The notes beneath the pieces were generated by a model. The model searched no databases. It was given only the letters and a program-made list of their open reading frames with translations, and had not been told where the DNA came from. Made by a program: the position numbers and the translations under genes. From Strongylocentrotus purpuratus (Eukaryota > Echinodermata > Echinoidea > Camarodonta > Strongylocentrotidae), in NCBI RefSeq assembly GCF_000002235.5, contig NW_022145609.1:23424408-23488407 (forward strand): a DNA stretch of 64,000 nucleotides, given 5' to 3'. How positions within the stretch are numbered: the first letter of the stretch is position 1; each line of letters starts with the position of its first letter. Shown piece after piece: positions 10,111 to 21,424 of this stretch.

Positions 10111-10284
10111 TATTTTAATTAAGTTCTATTTTTTGCCTTTATAAATAGTGAGGCAAAGTAATCGATAATCAAAGTCTAATTGGCTGTGAGGTATGCACAG
10201 CTATCTTCAAGAGCCTTAAAAATTGCGACCTTTACTGTGAATTCACTAATAATGAATAAATCTGGAAGCCCTTATAGTGTTGAC

Positions 10285-10990
10285 CTCTTATTCTTATTAT
10301 TGTTGTTGTTCTTTTTATTGTTCTGGTTCTTCTCTTTGTTCTTCTTGTTTTTCTTTTTCTTTTTCTTTTTCTTTTTCTTTTTCTTTTTCTTTTTCTTTTT
10401 CTTCCTGTTTTTCTTCTTGTTTTTCTTCTTGTTTTTCTTCTTGTTTTTCTTCTTGTTTTTCTTCTTGTTTTTCTTCTTGTTTTTCTTCTTGTTGTTTTTC
10501 TTATTTTTTCTTGTTTTTCTTGATCTTGTTCTTGTTGTTCTTGTTCTTGCTCTTGTTCTTCTTGTTTCTCTTGTTCTTCTTGTTTTTGTTCGTCTTCTTC
10601 TTGTCGTTGTTTTTGTTCCTTTTCTTGTTGTTCTTTTTCTTGTTGTTCTTTTTCTTGTTCTTCCTCTTCTTGTTCTTCTTGTTTTGTCTTGTTCTCGTTT
10701 TGCTCTTGTTCTTACTCTTGCTGTTGTTGTTCTTCTTCCCCTTCTACTTCATCTTCATCTTATTTTTCTTCCTATCTTTTCTTCATTGAATTTCTCCATT
10801 CAGTGATTCATGCCTTTCTTTTTATCTTTTTTCTTTCTTCTCTCTTGTTTTTTTCCACGCTTTTCTCTATTGTTGATTTTCTTTGATTTTGTTGTTGATG
10901 TTGTTTTTGTTGTTTGTAGTGTTGTTGTTCTGTTTCTTCATCATTTTTTTCTTTTCCTTGGTCTTCTTCTTTTTCTTTTTCATTATTTTC
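10285..10990. repeat. TTTTTC / TTCTTCTTGTT pyrimidine satellite
   Basis: A TTTTTC hexamer run (10350-10400) passes into a regular 15-bp unit (TTTTTCTTCTTG type, 10400-10495), then into irregular CTTGTT repeats. It has almost no purines except G. Confidence 0.9.
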
Positions 10991-11062
10991 CCTTTTCATC
11001 TTCTGACCAGTGTACGTTGCTTCTGAAAGAAAACTAATTTTCGATAAGCAACTTGTTATTAA

Positions 11063-11435
11063 AGGTAAAGACCAGTATTGGAAACGCCCCAATTTCAAAA
11101 AATGAAATGGAAGCTCTCATTACCAATCATGTGAAAGAATATGTTTTGACTAATACATGATGATAAAAAATTTGCCGGGAAACCGCCTACTAATTGATAT
11201 ATTTGGTAAATTTGTTTCTCTCATGGTCTGTGAGAGGTATAGGGTAGTCCCATATACATCTTTCTGTGTATAGTGCTTGTAACTTTACGAAGAATGGGCC
11301 AAATTTCTTATCATTTTGATGATTCCAGAACCTTACAGATGCTAGATGCTAGATGCTAGATGATCAACCTTTTCTGATCGATTCCACAACGTTTCTTTCA
11401 CAATGCAATCGCATGACCATAACTGGTCTTTACCT
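11063..11435 (+). mobile_element. TTAA-flanked MITE, copy 1
   Basis: The 373-bp element begins AGGTAAAGACCAGT and ends ACTGGTCTTTACCT, with TTAA at 11059-11062 and 11436-11439. No coding capacity. TTAA target duplication is the signature of piggyBac-type transposition. Confidence 0.85.
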
Positions 11436-11820
11436 TTAACTCTACTGGCTATGGATCAAAGCCCAAGACTATTACAATTTTTGTTCGCTGTGTACTCTGT
11501 ACGCTGTACATACAAGTGTGACAAAGATTCCATTAGTCAATTAAAGAGTTATAAGAGAGTTATAAGTATTGAAACCCACTCCACCTGAAAGCAGACTAAA
11601 GCGTTAGAGCTTGTGCTCTGAACCATTTTGCAACATTGCAAAAGTAGTTGTAAAGCGAATTAACTTGTTTCATGAGGGGAGAGACTTCAAGTCTCCCCGG
11701 TGAACACTGCAAAAACACAAGGACACAACGACGACAACAGGATTGACACATTTTTAAAGAGGACGCTGTGGGTGATAAGGCCTAGTGCTAATTGTTGTTT
11801 TCCTTAAGTTTCTCAAAAGG

Positions 11821-11827
11821 GAGGTTG

Positions 11828-11863
<36 letters not shown>
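11821..11863. repeat. (AT)n microsatellite
   Basis: A run of about 20 TA dinucleotides. Confidence 0.95.
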
Positions 11864-11865
<2 letters not shown>

Positions 11866-12916
11866 TCCTTTGTCTTTTAAAATGTCCATACTCTTTAAAA
11901 GGATACTTTTGCTGCTATAATTCTCCACATTGCATACTGTTTACATGTATGTATTATTTACTGATGTGTTCTGATGTTATTTTCATCTGATCTGCATAAA
12001 TAATAATTCAAGTAACTTCCTGCTCTATGTTCTCATAACACCTGAAGTAAAATGGCAGTTTATTATACATAATATATATAATAATGAAAACCAAATCCCT
12101 AATTGATTCTATATTAATTGCAAGGTGATGTTGGTCAATGATTGTGGTAAAACCATTTTGTCTCATAAAATGCTTATTTGTGTGATACTTGTAAGCTATA
12201 ACTTAGGATATTTCCGACACTGTTTCATGCTAGATGTTGCAGTTTGTATGCTCAAAATGTGCAATGAAAACGTACACACATTGCTTACTGGGCATAGGCA
12301 GAAGTCGTCAGACCTCCCAGATTGTGGCATGATGTCACCCCCAGCTTGTCTCTACCTGATAGACAGGGCCATTCAATTTAATTAATCTAAATTAGGTTCA
12401 ATGTGGTTTATTACCAGTACAAAGTCCAGGGACTAATTGTACAATCTTTACAATGTAAAAATGGTCATAAGATAATATCATCGATTAAACCAAAAAAGAT
12501 AATTAATAAGAAATATTTTGCTGCAATTTGTTTATATCATTAGAACGCAGTATACAAAGCCAATTATTTTAAAATCAATTATTCCTAGATACATAGTTAT
12601 GTGTGAATCAAAGTGCAATGTTGGATTAAAAAAAAATTCAGATATTAGGAGAATATACAAGATCATGCTTGTGGCATGAAAATCATTCCTTAGCTGTTTG
12701 TGGTTCAAACTGACAGTTCAACATAGATGTGATGAAGAGATCATATAAAAGCATCTGCATTATAAATGAATAAAGGAACAGATGTAAGATAGAACATACA
12801 AATATGATAGAACAAAAAATTATATGCAAAATTAAAGATATACCGGTAAATTTATAAGATTATTTTAAAACACTTCAACTGATCTGCTACTACAAATTAT
12901 GAAAGGGATGGTGTTT
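11864..12916. other. Unassigned AT-rich DNA
   Basis: No splice-bounded frame or clear repeat structure. An 86-residue frame near 12.13 kb has no supporting signals. Confidence 0.45.
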
Positions 12917-12920
12917 TTAA

Positions 12921-13286
12921 AGGTAAAGACCAGTATTGGAAACGCCCCAATTTCAAAAAATGAAATGGAAGCTCTCATTACCAATCATGTGAAAGAATAT
13001 GTTTTGACTAATACATGATGATAACAAATTTGCCAGGAAACCGCCTACTAATTGATATATTTGGTAAATTTGTTTCTCTCATGGTCTGTGAGAGATATAG
13101 GGTAGTCCCATATACATCTTTCTGTGTATAGTGCTTGTAACTTTACGAAGAATGGGCCAAATTTCTTATCATTTTGATGATTCCAGAACCTTGCAGATGC
13201 TAGATGCTAGATGATCAACCTTTTCTGATCGATTCCACAACGTTTCTTTCACAATGCAATCGCATGACCATAACTGGTCTTTACCT
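12921..13286 (+). mobile_element. TTAA-flanked MITE, copy 2
   Basis: Nearly identical to the copy at 11.06 kb and in the same orientation. The TTAA duplications are at 12917-12920 and 13287-13290. Confidence 0.85.
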
Positions 13287-13444
13287 TTAATAACGGGACA
13301 GATTTTAGAGATAAAAAGGTGAGATATAATCAGGAGAGACATGAAAAAAGGAATATATGACAACCAGTGAAGAGAGACAAAGTGTGTATCAATGTGTAAA
13401 TCAGGTACATGTATGAGTTGCATTAATAAATATGCAATGTATAG

Positions 13445-14075
13445 GGTGAAATATATGCTGCTTTGTCAATAATACCTTTCACCTCCACCACAGAGACTAA
13501 AAAAGCAAGACATGGCATTTGATTTTACATTAGTATGGAACATAGATAATGGAGTGACAGATTTAGATTATTTATACAATATGTGGGAGTTGTGTTCATT
13601 TTGTAAACGGTTAATACTGCTTTTGTTAATAAAACCTTTTACTCCCATCACAAAGACTAGACAAAAGAGACATGGCATTTCCTGACAGTATGGAATTATA
13701 TATATATAGATTAATATTCAAACATGTATGAGTTGTCTTCATATTACATGAATGCTGCTTTTGTCAATACAAAATGGTACCCCCATCACAGAAAACTAGA
13801 AGAAAATTTGTCATTAACATGGAACCATGTATAGATTACAGAGAGGGCACAAATGTAGATTAATATTCCAACATGAATGAGATGTGTTCATATTATAAAA
13901 GATAGAATGCTGCTTTTTTTCAAATAATTTTTGTACCCCCATCACAGAGACTAGAAAAGAGAGACATGACATTTCTTGTCAGTATGGAATTATGTATAGA
14001 TTAATTATCAACCACGTATGAGTTGTGTTCATAATTTAAGTAGTGCATACTGCTCTGTCAATAAAACCTTTTACC
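13445..14075. repeat. Degenerate tandem array, about 135-165 bp period
   Basis: Units begin GCTGCTTTTGTCAATAAAACC and contain CCCATCACAGAGACTAGA, GAGACATGGCATTT and ATGTATGAGTTGTGTTCAT. Unit starts lie near 13454, 13617, 13752, 13910 and 14048. Confidence 0.75.
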
Positions 14076-14164
14076 TCCATCTGCCACAGCTGGTTATGAT
14101 AATGTTTATCAATCAATACAGCTACGGGTCAGACCTAAATCAATATCTAGGTATACTACAGACT

Positions 14165-14395
14165 GTAGGTGCTTTTCCCTTGGATATATGTGAAATAATT
14201 CCAGGCTAAGATGTACTTGTTTCATGTAGCTGTTTTTTAAAAATCCATTTTTTCCTCCTTTTAACCCCACCCATCTGCAAGCTGTTAAAAGTTAAAAGGA
14301 GGGAAAAATGGCTTTTAAAAAACAGCTACATGAAACAAGTACGTAAGCTTCAAATGATTTAACATATAAACCCAAGGGAAAAGCACCTTCAGCTA
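14165..14395. mobile_element. Long foldback element (about 230 bp)
   Basis: The left arm (GTAGGTGCTTTTCCCTTGG ... ACTTGTTTCATGTAGCTG ... TTCCTCCTTTTA) pairs with the right arm (TAAAAGGAGGGAAAAATGG ... CAGCTACATGAAACAAGT ... CCAAGGGAAAAGCACCTTC) across a loop of about 30 bases. Confidence 0.8.
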
Positions 14396-14399
14396 TAAC

Positions 14400-15327
14400 A
14401 CTAGCCCCCAAATCTATGATATGTGGTTTTCAACTGCCTTATATTTTCATTTTTTTTGACAAGCAGGAAGAAAAGGTGAAGACATATTTTATATTTTCCA
14501 ATTTGCTTTTAGTGGTCAGAGTTTGCTAATGGTGGTGGTGGTGGGGGGGGGGGGGGGGGGGTAGGAGGGAGCTGCACAATTAGGGGCACATACTTTTGAA
14601 ATATATGCCACATTGTATTTTGCTGGGGGGGGGGGGGGTGTCCATCATTGATTGTGAATTATATCAAGTCCATACCGTCTTCCATATGATTATAGCTAAC
14701 TAAAGTTTGTCCAGGTGATAAAACAGCCTCCCCTCTCCATCCCCCTTCCCTCCCCCTTCCCTCTTTAGATAATTATTTTGGAAATTACACGACACATGTT
14801 TGATATGATTACTGTCTATCTACATGTACTTGACTTTAATTCAATAAGCTTTTGGCCAAGATATGCCTGCCTTTAGATCGAGATGAATTATTACTGAAAA
14901 TGAATAGTTTGAAAAGCACTGACAAAATATTTAGTGATTTCCTTTTCTTGTTAAAATAACTTGGAAGAATTTCCATTTTACTTGAAAATAACAAAGCTTG
15001 TCAGTTTATTGACAATAACACAGTGATAGGTATTACAGAAAGCATGGCAAATAGTTAATGATAAGAGACTAAGGGAACTATTTATTTAGCTTTATCACTA
15101 TGTCAATTTGAAGGATGTTGAGTACATGTTAAAGTTCAGGAATTCCAATATTGTGATTGCATGCGAAGTGCCAAAGTGGTGTCTATTATGAGCGCACACC
15201 TCATCACCAAAATAGAAGTGACGTTTGCTCAAGCTGTCATAAAATTGCTCCATCTAGATGATTGAGAATGAGATGGAATATAGAGGGAAACGAAACAAAC
15301 ACCAGAGGCAGAAAATTGCTGGTAATA
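14400..15327. other. Unassigned DNA with poly-G runs
   Basis: Homopolymer G runs near 14542-14562 and 14625-14638. Otherwise AT-rich, with no gene recognised. Confidence 0.5.
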
Positions 15328-15575
15328 AACCATTTTCGTAATGTAATCAAATTTAATGCATAATTCTTTGTTAAGTTCCTGGTTACAAATTATTTCATTC
15401 ACCGGTTACAAATTATTTTATTTCAATAGTCAGAATGCCAATTGCATATGTTAATTGTTGATAGGTAAGACAAACATTGATTTTCCTACCTAACAACAGG
15501 TGAATGAAATAATTTGTATCGAGGCACTTAACACAGATTTGTGCTTTAAATTTGATTACGTAATGAAAATGGCCT
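15328..15575. mobile_element. Foldback element with about 85-bp arms
   Basis: CCATTTTCGTAATGTAATC pairs with GATTACGTAATGAAAATGG, and CAAATTATTTCATTCAC with GTGAATGAAATAATTTG. The arms cover most of the 250-bp element. Confidence 0.8.
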
Positions 15576-17075
15576 ATTGTAGAAAGGCAAAATTGTTTGC
15601 CACAGTAATATTTATTGTTAGAAAATATAAGGTACTATTTTTGTGGAAGGAAATAGCCAACATTTACCTGTATTAATTTTGTTGTTGTCAAGGAGTATTG
15701 CATGTACGTGTAGTTTACGATCTTGTCATGTGATTTAATACCAGAAAGGTAATAATCACAATTACAGTTGTATTTCAAAAAAAAATTAGAGAAGGAAATA
15801 TCAATTGAAACAAGAGTATTAAAGACTCTATCAGATGAAAATACAACTTTATATAGATGGAATGATGAATGATACAAATATTAAGGAATGAAAAATATCT
15901 TCCTTCCTGTATTGCACAAAAGCAATTTAAAACCTAATTTTTTCGCACCCCTCCAAAATACAGATCAATAGGGGTCAAATTTGCAGCAAATATGATGACG
16001 ACATAATATGTGGCCCCAATCCGCTCGCCTATATAGCTGTGGCCATGAGCTTCTGAATTGTCAAAGCTTTAGAGTCTGAGTTTTCAGAGAGTTGTTACTC
16101 CTCTGACAGACAGTAAAATAGCATATAATTGATCATTGTAATTTATGGCTTATAAGCTTTTCATTGATATCTAATTAATCTTTTTCATTTTTCACTTCAG
16201 ACAAGGGTTTTAATGTCAATTTTGTTGATTATAACATGATACTTGGTCATGCAATTCTGTTAATCACATCTAGTTTGTTGCCGAATTTTTCCTCTTTTTT
16301 TAACAGCTATTTTTTTCTTTTTTTGTAAATTCAATTTTCAATAATAATTATATATCTTAATATGGATCTTGAAGTAAATACATGTGTATTAACCATGTTT
16401 TGCCTAATTATGTAAAGCTTTTTATATTTAAATATCTATAATAAATATATCAATGACATTGCGGTTTGTGCTTTAGGATTCATTGTTTAATTTGTAGTCG
16501 GTTTAAGTTGGTCTCAAAATTATGCTGCATTTACATTGTACAGTATTATATTTGTATCATAGTTTATTACACTTAATCCGATTATATATCTAGTTGTCCA
16601 TTTCAGCCTATTTATCTGTCCTACTCTTTATCTGTCCGTTTTTATTGTTTAGTATCTTTGCCAGCTTCTCTTTCTCATTTCTCTATGCCCTCTCTTTCTC
16701 TCCCCTCTCTGTTATTATCTTACCAGTCCTTCTAATCTTCTGTTACATTTGTCTTATTGCCTTCTGTTACTCGATCGTTCTCCTTCAATTATCCTCTAGT
16801 CATCCGTTTCAGTCTCTTCTCTTGTTTCTCTTCTTTTCTTTGATCATATCCTTGATTATTTATTGTGAATCGCCATTTATATGTATATGTTATGCTTTTG
16901 AATATATCTTTTGTAAATTCAATTTGTTTCAGCCTCTGGCTGCTATTTGAATGTCTTTTAATCAATAAACCAACCATATATATATATATATATATGTCAT
17001 GGGACATCAAACGACCAATCACCTTGGACTTGCAAGACACTAAATTGATTGATTCATCCATTTTCTATTTTTCAG
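15576..17075. other. Unassigned DNA upstream of the NPF/DPW coding exon
   Basis: AT-rich; a pyrimidine-leaning stretch at 16.6-16.85 kb and a short (TA)n at 16978. No exon found. Under the gene model this is part of the first intron. Confidence 0.4.
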
Positions 17076-17115
17076 ATGATGAATGTGATTGAGATGGAGA
17101 TGTAACAATTACAAA

Positions 17116-17182
17116 ATGGCTGACAGTTTAACCCCAAGTGCCTCTACAAACCCTTTCAGTACTCACCCAGAGGAACAGGGAG
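17116..17182 (+). CDS. NPF/DPW endocytic adaptor-like protein, first coding exon
   Basis: The exon starts at 17076 after TTTTCTATTTTTCAG. Its first 40 bases are non-coding with an early out-of-frame ATG and stop, and the AAAATGG start is at 17116. It encodes residues 1-22 plus the first base of codon 23, then GTAGGT follows. Residues 12-14 are NPF, the motif bound by EH domains (Eps15, intersectin, EHD proteins). The phase-1 donor matches the exon at 17976 and the joined frame is open. See the next two exons for the protein as a whole. Confidence 0.75.
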
Positions 17183-17975
17183 GTAGGTACCTAAATCCTC
17201 AGGTTGACTGAGGGATAGTCCTTGTTCAATCATCAACAAAGTTGAGGGGTTTATTAAGATCAAAGATGTAGACTCAATATTGACCCTTTCAATACCAAAG
17301 GTGGTTGAAAATGCCCCAGATGTGATGTATTTTCGGGGACAAATAAGATTGAAGAATAATAAAAGATATAAAAACAGACAGAATCTGGACTACCCATAAG
17401 TGTAGAAAATGGGTACCCGGTAAAAAGTTATGTTTTGAATGCTTGAGCACCTTTTCATGGTAGCTCAGCTAAAGCCTGATAATAATATGATTGCAGTGCC
17501 CTCAGGGAGAACATTATTAATACTGATGAGGCTTGCTTGGGTGAAGAAGACATGTTGTTATTATTACTATTATTTAGAGAGAGAAGAAAAATAAGTAGAT
17601 GATTAAAAAGTGATTGAGCATTGTTCTATCTGTGCTTGCTTTTATATTTAATGATGTTTCAGGGCATCTAAATTTTGTGTTCATGTATGTTTCTCATGAA
17701 CAAAGTAGTCAGAAGCCTATTTTGTTCATGCAGCAATGGCTGAAACATCTACATGCAGTTACAAAAACAACCTTAATGTTATCACAAAAATAAGGTCCTG
17801 CTGTAAATGTCTTCCAAATATTTTTGCAAGGGTCAAGTTAGTTGCTGTAAAAATTAATTGCATGCGGTAAGGTTGTCAAAACTTAATATTTCAGTCTTTA
17901 GTGTCAGAACTGTTATGTCACTATGAGAAACATATATAACTCCTAAAGCTTATAATGTTGTTATTTTTCATTCAG
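17183..17975 (+). other. Intron with SINE fragment
   Basis: Bounded by GTAGGT and TTTTTCATTCAG. At 17.40-17.52 kb it holds a fragment of the SINE family seen at 1.06 kb (GGGTACCCGGTA, GGTAGCTCAGCTAAAGCC). Confidence 0.65.
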
Positions 17976-18482
17976 TCCCTAGGCGGAACTGCCCATCTCC
18001 TCATAACCCCTTCAGTCTTCCTGCGAGGGCCAGTAGTCCTGGCAACCCTTTTGCTCCGCCCATTGCCCCATCTGCCGCCCCTTCTGATGAAGTGCTTCCA
18101 TTCAGTGATGTGTGTGAACCAATGCGACCCGTCAAATTAGACATCATGTTTCCTGAGCTTGCCGCGAATGATCTTCCAATCGCAACATCCAATGCAACAA
18201 ATGATGTTGCTGCAACATGTGGTGAGACATCAGACTTTCCCGAGATATATCTTTCAAAGACACAGGAGGATGTCCCAACAAACAATGTTGCTGATGGCCC
18301 GAGTTCCAGAATGTCCAGTTGGGGAAACAACACCAACAACAGCAACCGTGCAGACGAGACTGTAGAGAGCGGTTTCGGTGATGGTTTTGGTGATGGTTTC
18401 GGTGATGACTTTGGATCACTGAGCCATACGGATGTGATCTTCAAGACTGGATTCATGGATAACAACTTCAAAGCTGTAGGAG
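17976..18482 (+). CDS. NPF/DPW endocytic adaptor-like protein, exon with NPF and GFGD repeats
   Basis: The acceptor TTATTTTTCATTCAG and donor GTAAGA bound a 507-base exon, phase 1 to phase 1, encoding residues 23-191. It contains NPF at residues 33-35 and 46-48 in a Pro/Ser/Ala-rich context, and a GFGDGFGDGFGDDFG repeat at about residues 155-169. The latter resembles the Phe/Gly/Asp-rich ear-binding motifs of aftiphilin-type or synergin-type adaptors. There is no folded domain, signal peptide or membrane segment. The sequence is Asn, Ser and Pro rich, fitting the disordered arm of a clathrin-coat accessory protein. The frame is free of stops throughout and codon choice looks normal for coding DNA, unlike surrounding low-complexity frames. 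Confidence 0.88.
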
Positions 18483-18911
18483 GTAAGAACCTTTCTGTCA
18501 GTCAAATATGCTCAGGACCGTTAATGTTTTCAGCTGTGGTATGAAAAGCCACCCTGTTCATGAAGAACTTAAATGAGGCCGAGAGTTTGTGTCCTGTTTG
18601 TGTCCTGTTTGTGTCTTATTTGTTACCAGGATAACTTAAGGATCATTGAGCAGAGTTAACCAAACTTGGATGAAGTAGATGTTAGCATGCAAGGATGAAC
18701 TGATTCAATTTTGGATGTAAGAGGTCAAAGGCCAAAGGTTACAGGGTCATGAAAGTGTTAATAAATACCGACAAATATTGTGTTACACTACAAGAATTGA
18801 AGCAATTCTAATCAAGCATGGCTCAAGTATTGTTGATGAAGGACCATTACATGAAGACAGAGGCATATTGAAGATGCAGTCACATTCATCTTGTTTAATT
18901 TTCATTTTCAG
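18483..18911 (+). other. Intron
   Basis: Bounded by GTAAGA and TTCATTTTCAG. A GTGTCCTGTTT unit is repeated near 18.59-18.62 kb. Nothing else is recognised. Confidence 0.7.
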
Positions 18912-20008
18912 TCACAGCAGAAGAGGATGACCTGTGGTCCTCATCATTCATCATGGAAGACCCATCACCACCAGATGGAGAGACCCTCCAGTCATCAGGT
19001 GACCAGGAATCAACCAGTCAGGGAGAAGAGACCCCCACAAGGTCTGAAGAACAAAGTGGTATGCAGTTCCATTCCTACCTTACACCAGGAGTAGTTCGTG
19101 AGGTTGACAAGGAGGGATTAGGGCTTTCAAACAGAAAGGTACACGTTGATGTAGACTTTTTACCAGACTTAGCCACAGGCCCATGGGATCCTTGGTCACC
19201 AGAAGACACCAAAGAAACCAAAGAACAGCTGTCTTTCCAAGACCAATCAACAAGCGATCCTCAGGCATCAAGAGGTCCAACCTTTGAACAATCACATTGG
19301 ATTGAGAATTCACAGGAATCCGGTGTCGAGGATATGTTTTCCATGCAAGGATCGGGTCGCTGGGGAGTCGGTGCCAAGGTGGACGTTGACAAAGAAAGAG
19401 GAAAGGAAGTGGATGAGTCTGGGCAAGATCCATGGGCTCCGTGTAAGAATACCAAAGAGGTTGCAGATCAAAAAGGAGCAAAAACGCAGGCACTTGATCT
19501 TTCAGCCCCCTTGTTTAATCCGTTTTCATCAGAGGACAGTTTCCGCTCATCCCTGCAGAAGGCTTTAAGTCCTTTTCAGGATGAGCCATCCAGTCCATTT
19601 CACCCTCAATATGATTCAAGTTCATTCCCATTTCTTGGAACGTCCCAGCTCCAAGGAGAGGCCATCAGCGGTCGCAGTGATCCTTGGAGTCCTAGTCTTA
19701 ACCCTGATAACCAAGAAGGGAACCTTTACCGAGGAAACAGTCCGTTCCACTTTCAAAATGATCCTACCTCAAACAATACCAATTCCGGGCCGTTCCCATA
19801 TCAAGGAAAGTCCCAGCTCCAAGTAGATGCCTTCGCGACCTACAATGATCCTTGGTCTCCTAGTCTTACCCCTGACAACCAAGATGTGCATGGTCCCAGA
19901 AGAAGCAGGTCACCCAATCCCTTCACACCGGTGGAAGACACTGCCAATCCTTTCTTGCATGATCTGGATCTACTGCCAGGAAAGCTTGGGACGATGAATC
20001 AAAGACAG
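18912..20008 (+). CDS. NPF/DPW endocytic adaptor-like protein, large DPW exon
   Basis: The acceptor TTCATTTTCAG opens a 1,097-base exon that enters in phase 1 and ends in phase 0 before GTCAGT. It encodes residues 192-557. DPW occurs at about residues 284, 364, 448 and 504 and NPF at 394, 527 and 537. An acidic DLDLLPGKL run near 540 resembles a clathrin-box-like segment. DPW binds the AP-2 alpha ear in epsins and NPF binds EH domains; together they mark a clathrin-mediated endocytosis scaffold. A 56-codon internal duplication repeats SQLQ...DPWSPSLxPDNQ. No ENTH, BAR, PTB or mu-homology domain is present, so the diagnostic domain must lie in later exons outside the window. A stonin-like protein (N-terminal NPF arm, C-terminal mu-homology) is one possibility, not proven. 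Confidence 0.88.
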
Positions 20009-21021
20009 GTCAGTGTTAAACTGTGTGTTTGATTGTTTCTTTTTCGCCAAAGTACTATGAATGTGTTGTATGCTGTGCATGCATTTGTAAATAAGATCTT
20101 GAGGGCTTAGGGTTTGAGTTCTGTCCAAGGGACAGGTGATTAGTGCTTTTATCCTTTAGGACACTAGAAGACTATTTTGGTCTAGAACTAAAGATTTACT
20201 GTTTCTACTAATATTGTTCTTTTCACCAAACATTATTCCCTCATTTATTGTCGTTCTCAAATATTTCAATACCCAGAGTTTTAGAGAGAGAGAGAGAGAG
20301 AGAGATCTTTGAAATAGTTTTTTGCTCCCGCCTCACTATATATATCAAATAGAAATCTAACCTATCACCTATGGAATCCTGATGTTCCCTGTGTTACGTC
20401 TTTTGAAATTAGAGAATGAAGTAGTTCAGAGGATTAATATATATATACAGTATATATAAAACCTATTTTCCAAAAGAGAGCACTGTAACATAGGTTCTTT
20501 GTCTATACATGAAGGCTGATTTGAAACATGAAAATATTGAATTGATCAAGTTTGTTCATTACTAGTTACTTTGAGATGCGTAAATGTGACCAAGAATATG
20601 TTAGTTAGGTTTTGTATTTTTTCTTCCTGTGTGTCTGAAACCAATCAGAGATATTTGTATTTTGCAATTGCTCCCTCTGGCCAAATGTAAATGTAAATTG
20701 GAGTCTGGTATACTGCCTCTGTGAAAATGGCACTTTCATTCAACCATCTGTAGATGTGTATAGCTCCCTCTTGTGCAGGTTTTTGGCCAGTGGAAGTTAT
20801 GCCATTATGTTCGGTTATGCCAAAACTGCGTATCTAGCTATATACCTTGGCTTCAGATGATTCATTGTGACAATTGCCATGTCGTGAGAAAAGAGGGTCT
20901 ATTGATTTTGACAGTTACATGGTTGTATCATATGTATGTAATATTGAGAAGGCGTGCATTTCCCAATGATGAGATTACAAGGTGTACGTGTTTGGTATCT
21001 AGAATGTCTATATTTATTGAA
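20009..21021. other. Intron or intergenic DNA
   Basis: Follows the donor GTCAGT, so the gene should continue to the right. A short (GA)n lies at 20283-20307 and small TA runs near 20440. A tRNA-like GGGTTTGAGTTC patch near 20.11 kb is too degraded to call. Confidence 0.5.
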
Positions 21022-21424
21022 ATCGGGCAATTCCACGGTAACGGAAGGACACTCAGACAAGATTTTTGAACTTCAGGTTCATACTAAAAGAACTGTTTTA
21101 TTAGTATAAGATGTGAAACAGTACAGATATAATACCTATATAAGTGCCTTTAATTCTCCCCAAAAAAATTGTCATTATAGTTAAGTAGTTTAAGAATGTG
21201 CATATTAATTATCTCGGTAACGGAAGGACATAAAAATGGACATGGTTTTTCCAGTTAATTAGTGTTTATCCAAACTTTGTGAAGTTGATGAAGCTTTCCA
21301 CTTGACTGAAACACATTTTGTTCCCCATAGTTTAATACATACTAATAAAACATTTCTTTTAGTATGAACCTGAAGTTCAAAAATCTTGTCTGAGTGTCCT
21401 TCCGTTACCGTGGAATTGCCCAAT
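21022..21424. mobile_element. MITE with about 85-bp inverted termini
   Basis: The left end (GGGCAATTCCACGGTAACGG ... AAGATTTTTGAACTTCAGG) pairs with the right end (CCTGAAGTTCAAAAATCTT ... CCGTTACCGTGGAATTGCCC). Total length is about 400 bp, with no coding capacity. Short frames on both strands inside it are by-products. Confidence 0.85.

Noticed and set aside
9432..10886. Several long Phe/Leu/Ser frames
   Set aside because: They cover TTC/CTTGTT tracts with almost no purines, so stop codons are rare by composition.
18001..18471. Minus-strand frames opposite the NPF/GFGD exon
   Set aside because: They are shadows of the + strand exon, which has matching splice sites and motifs.
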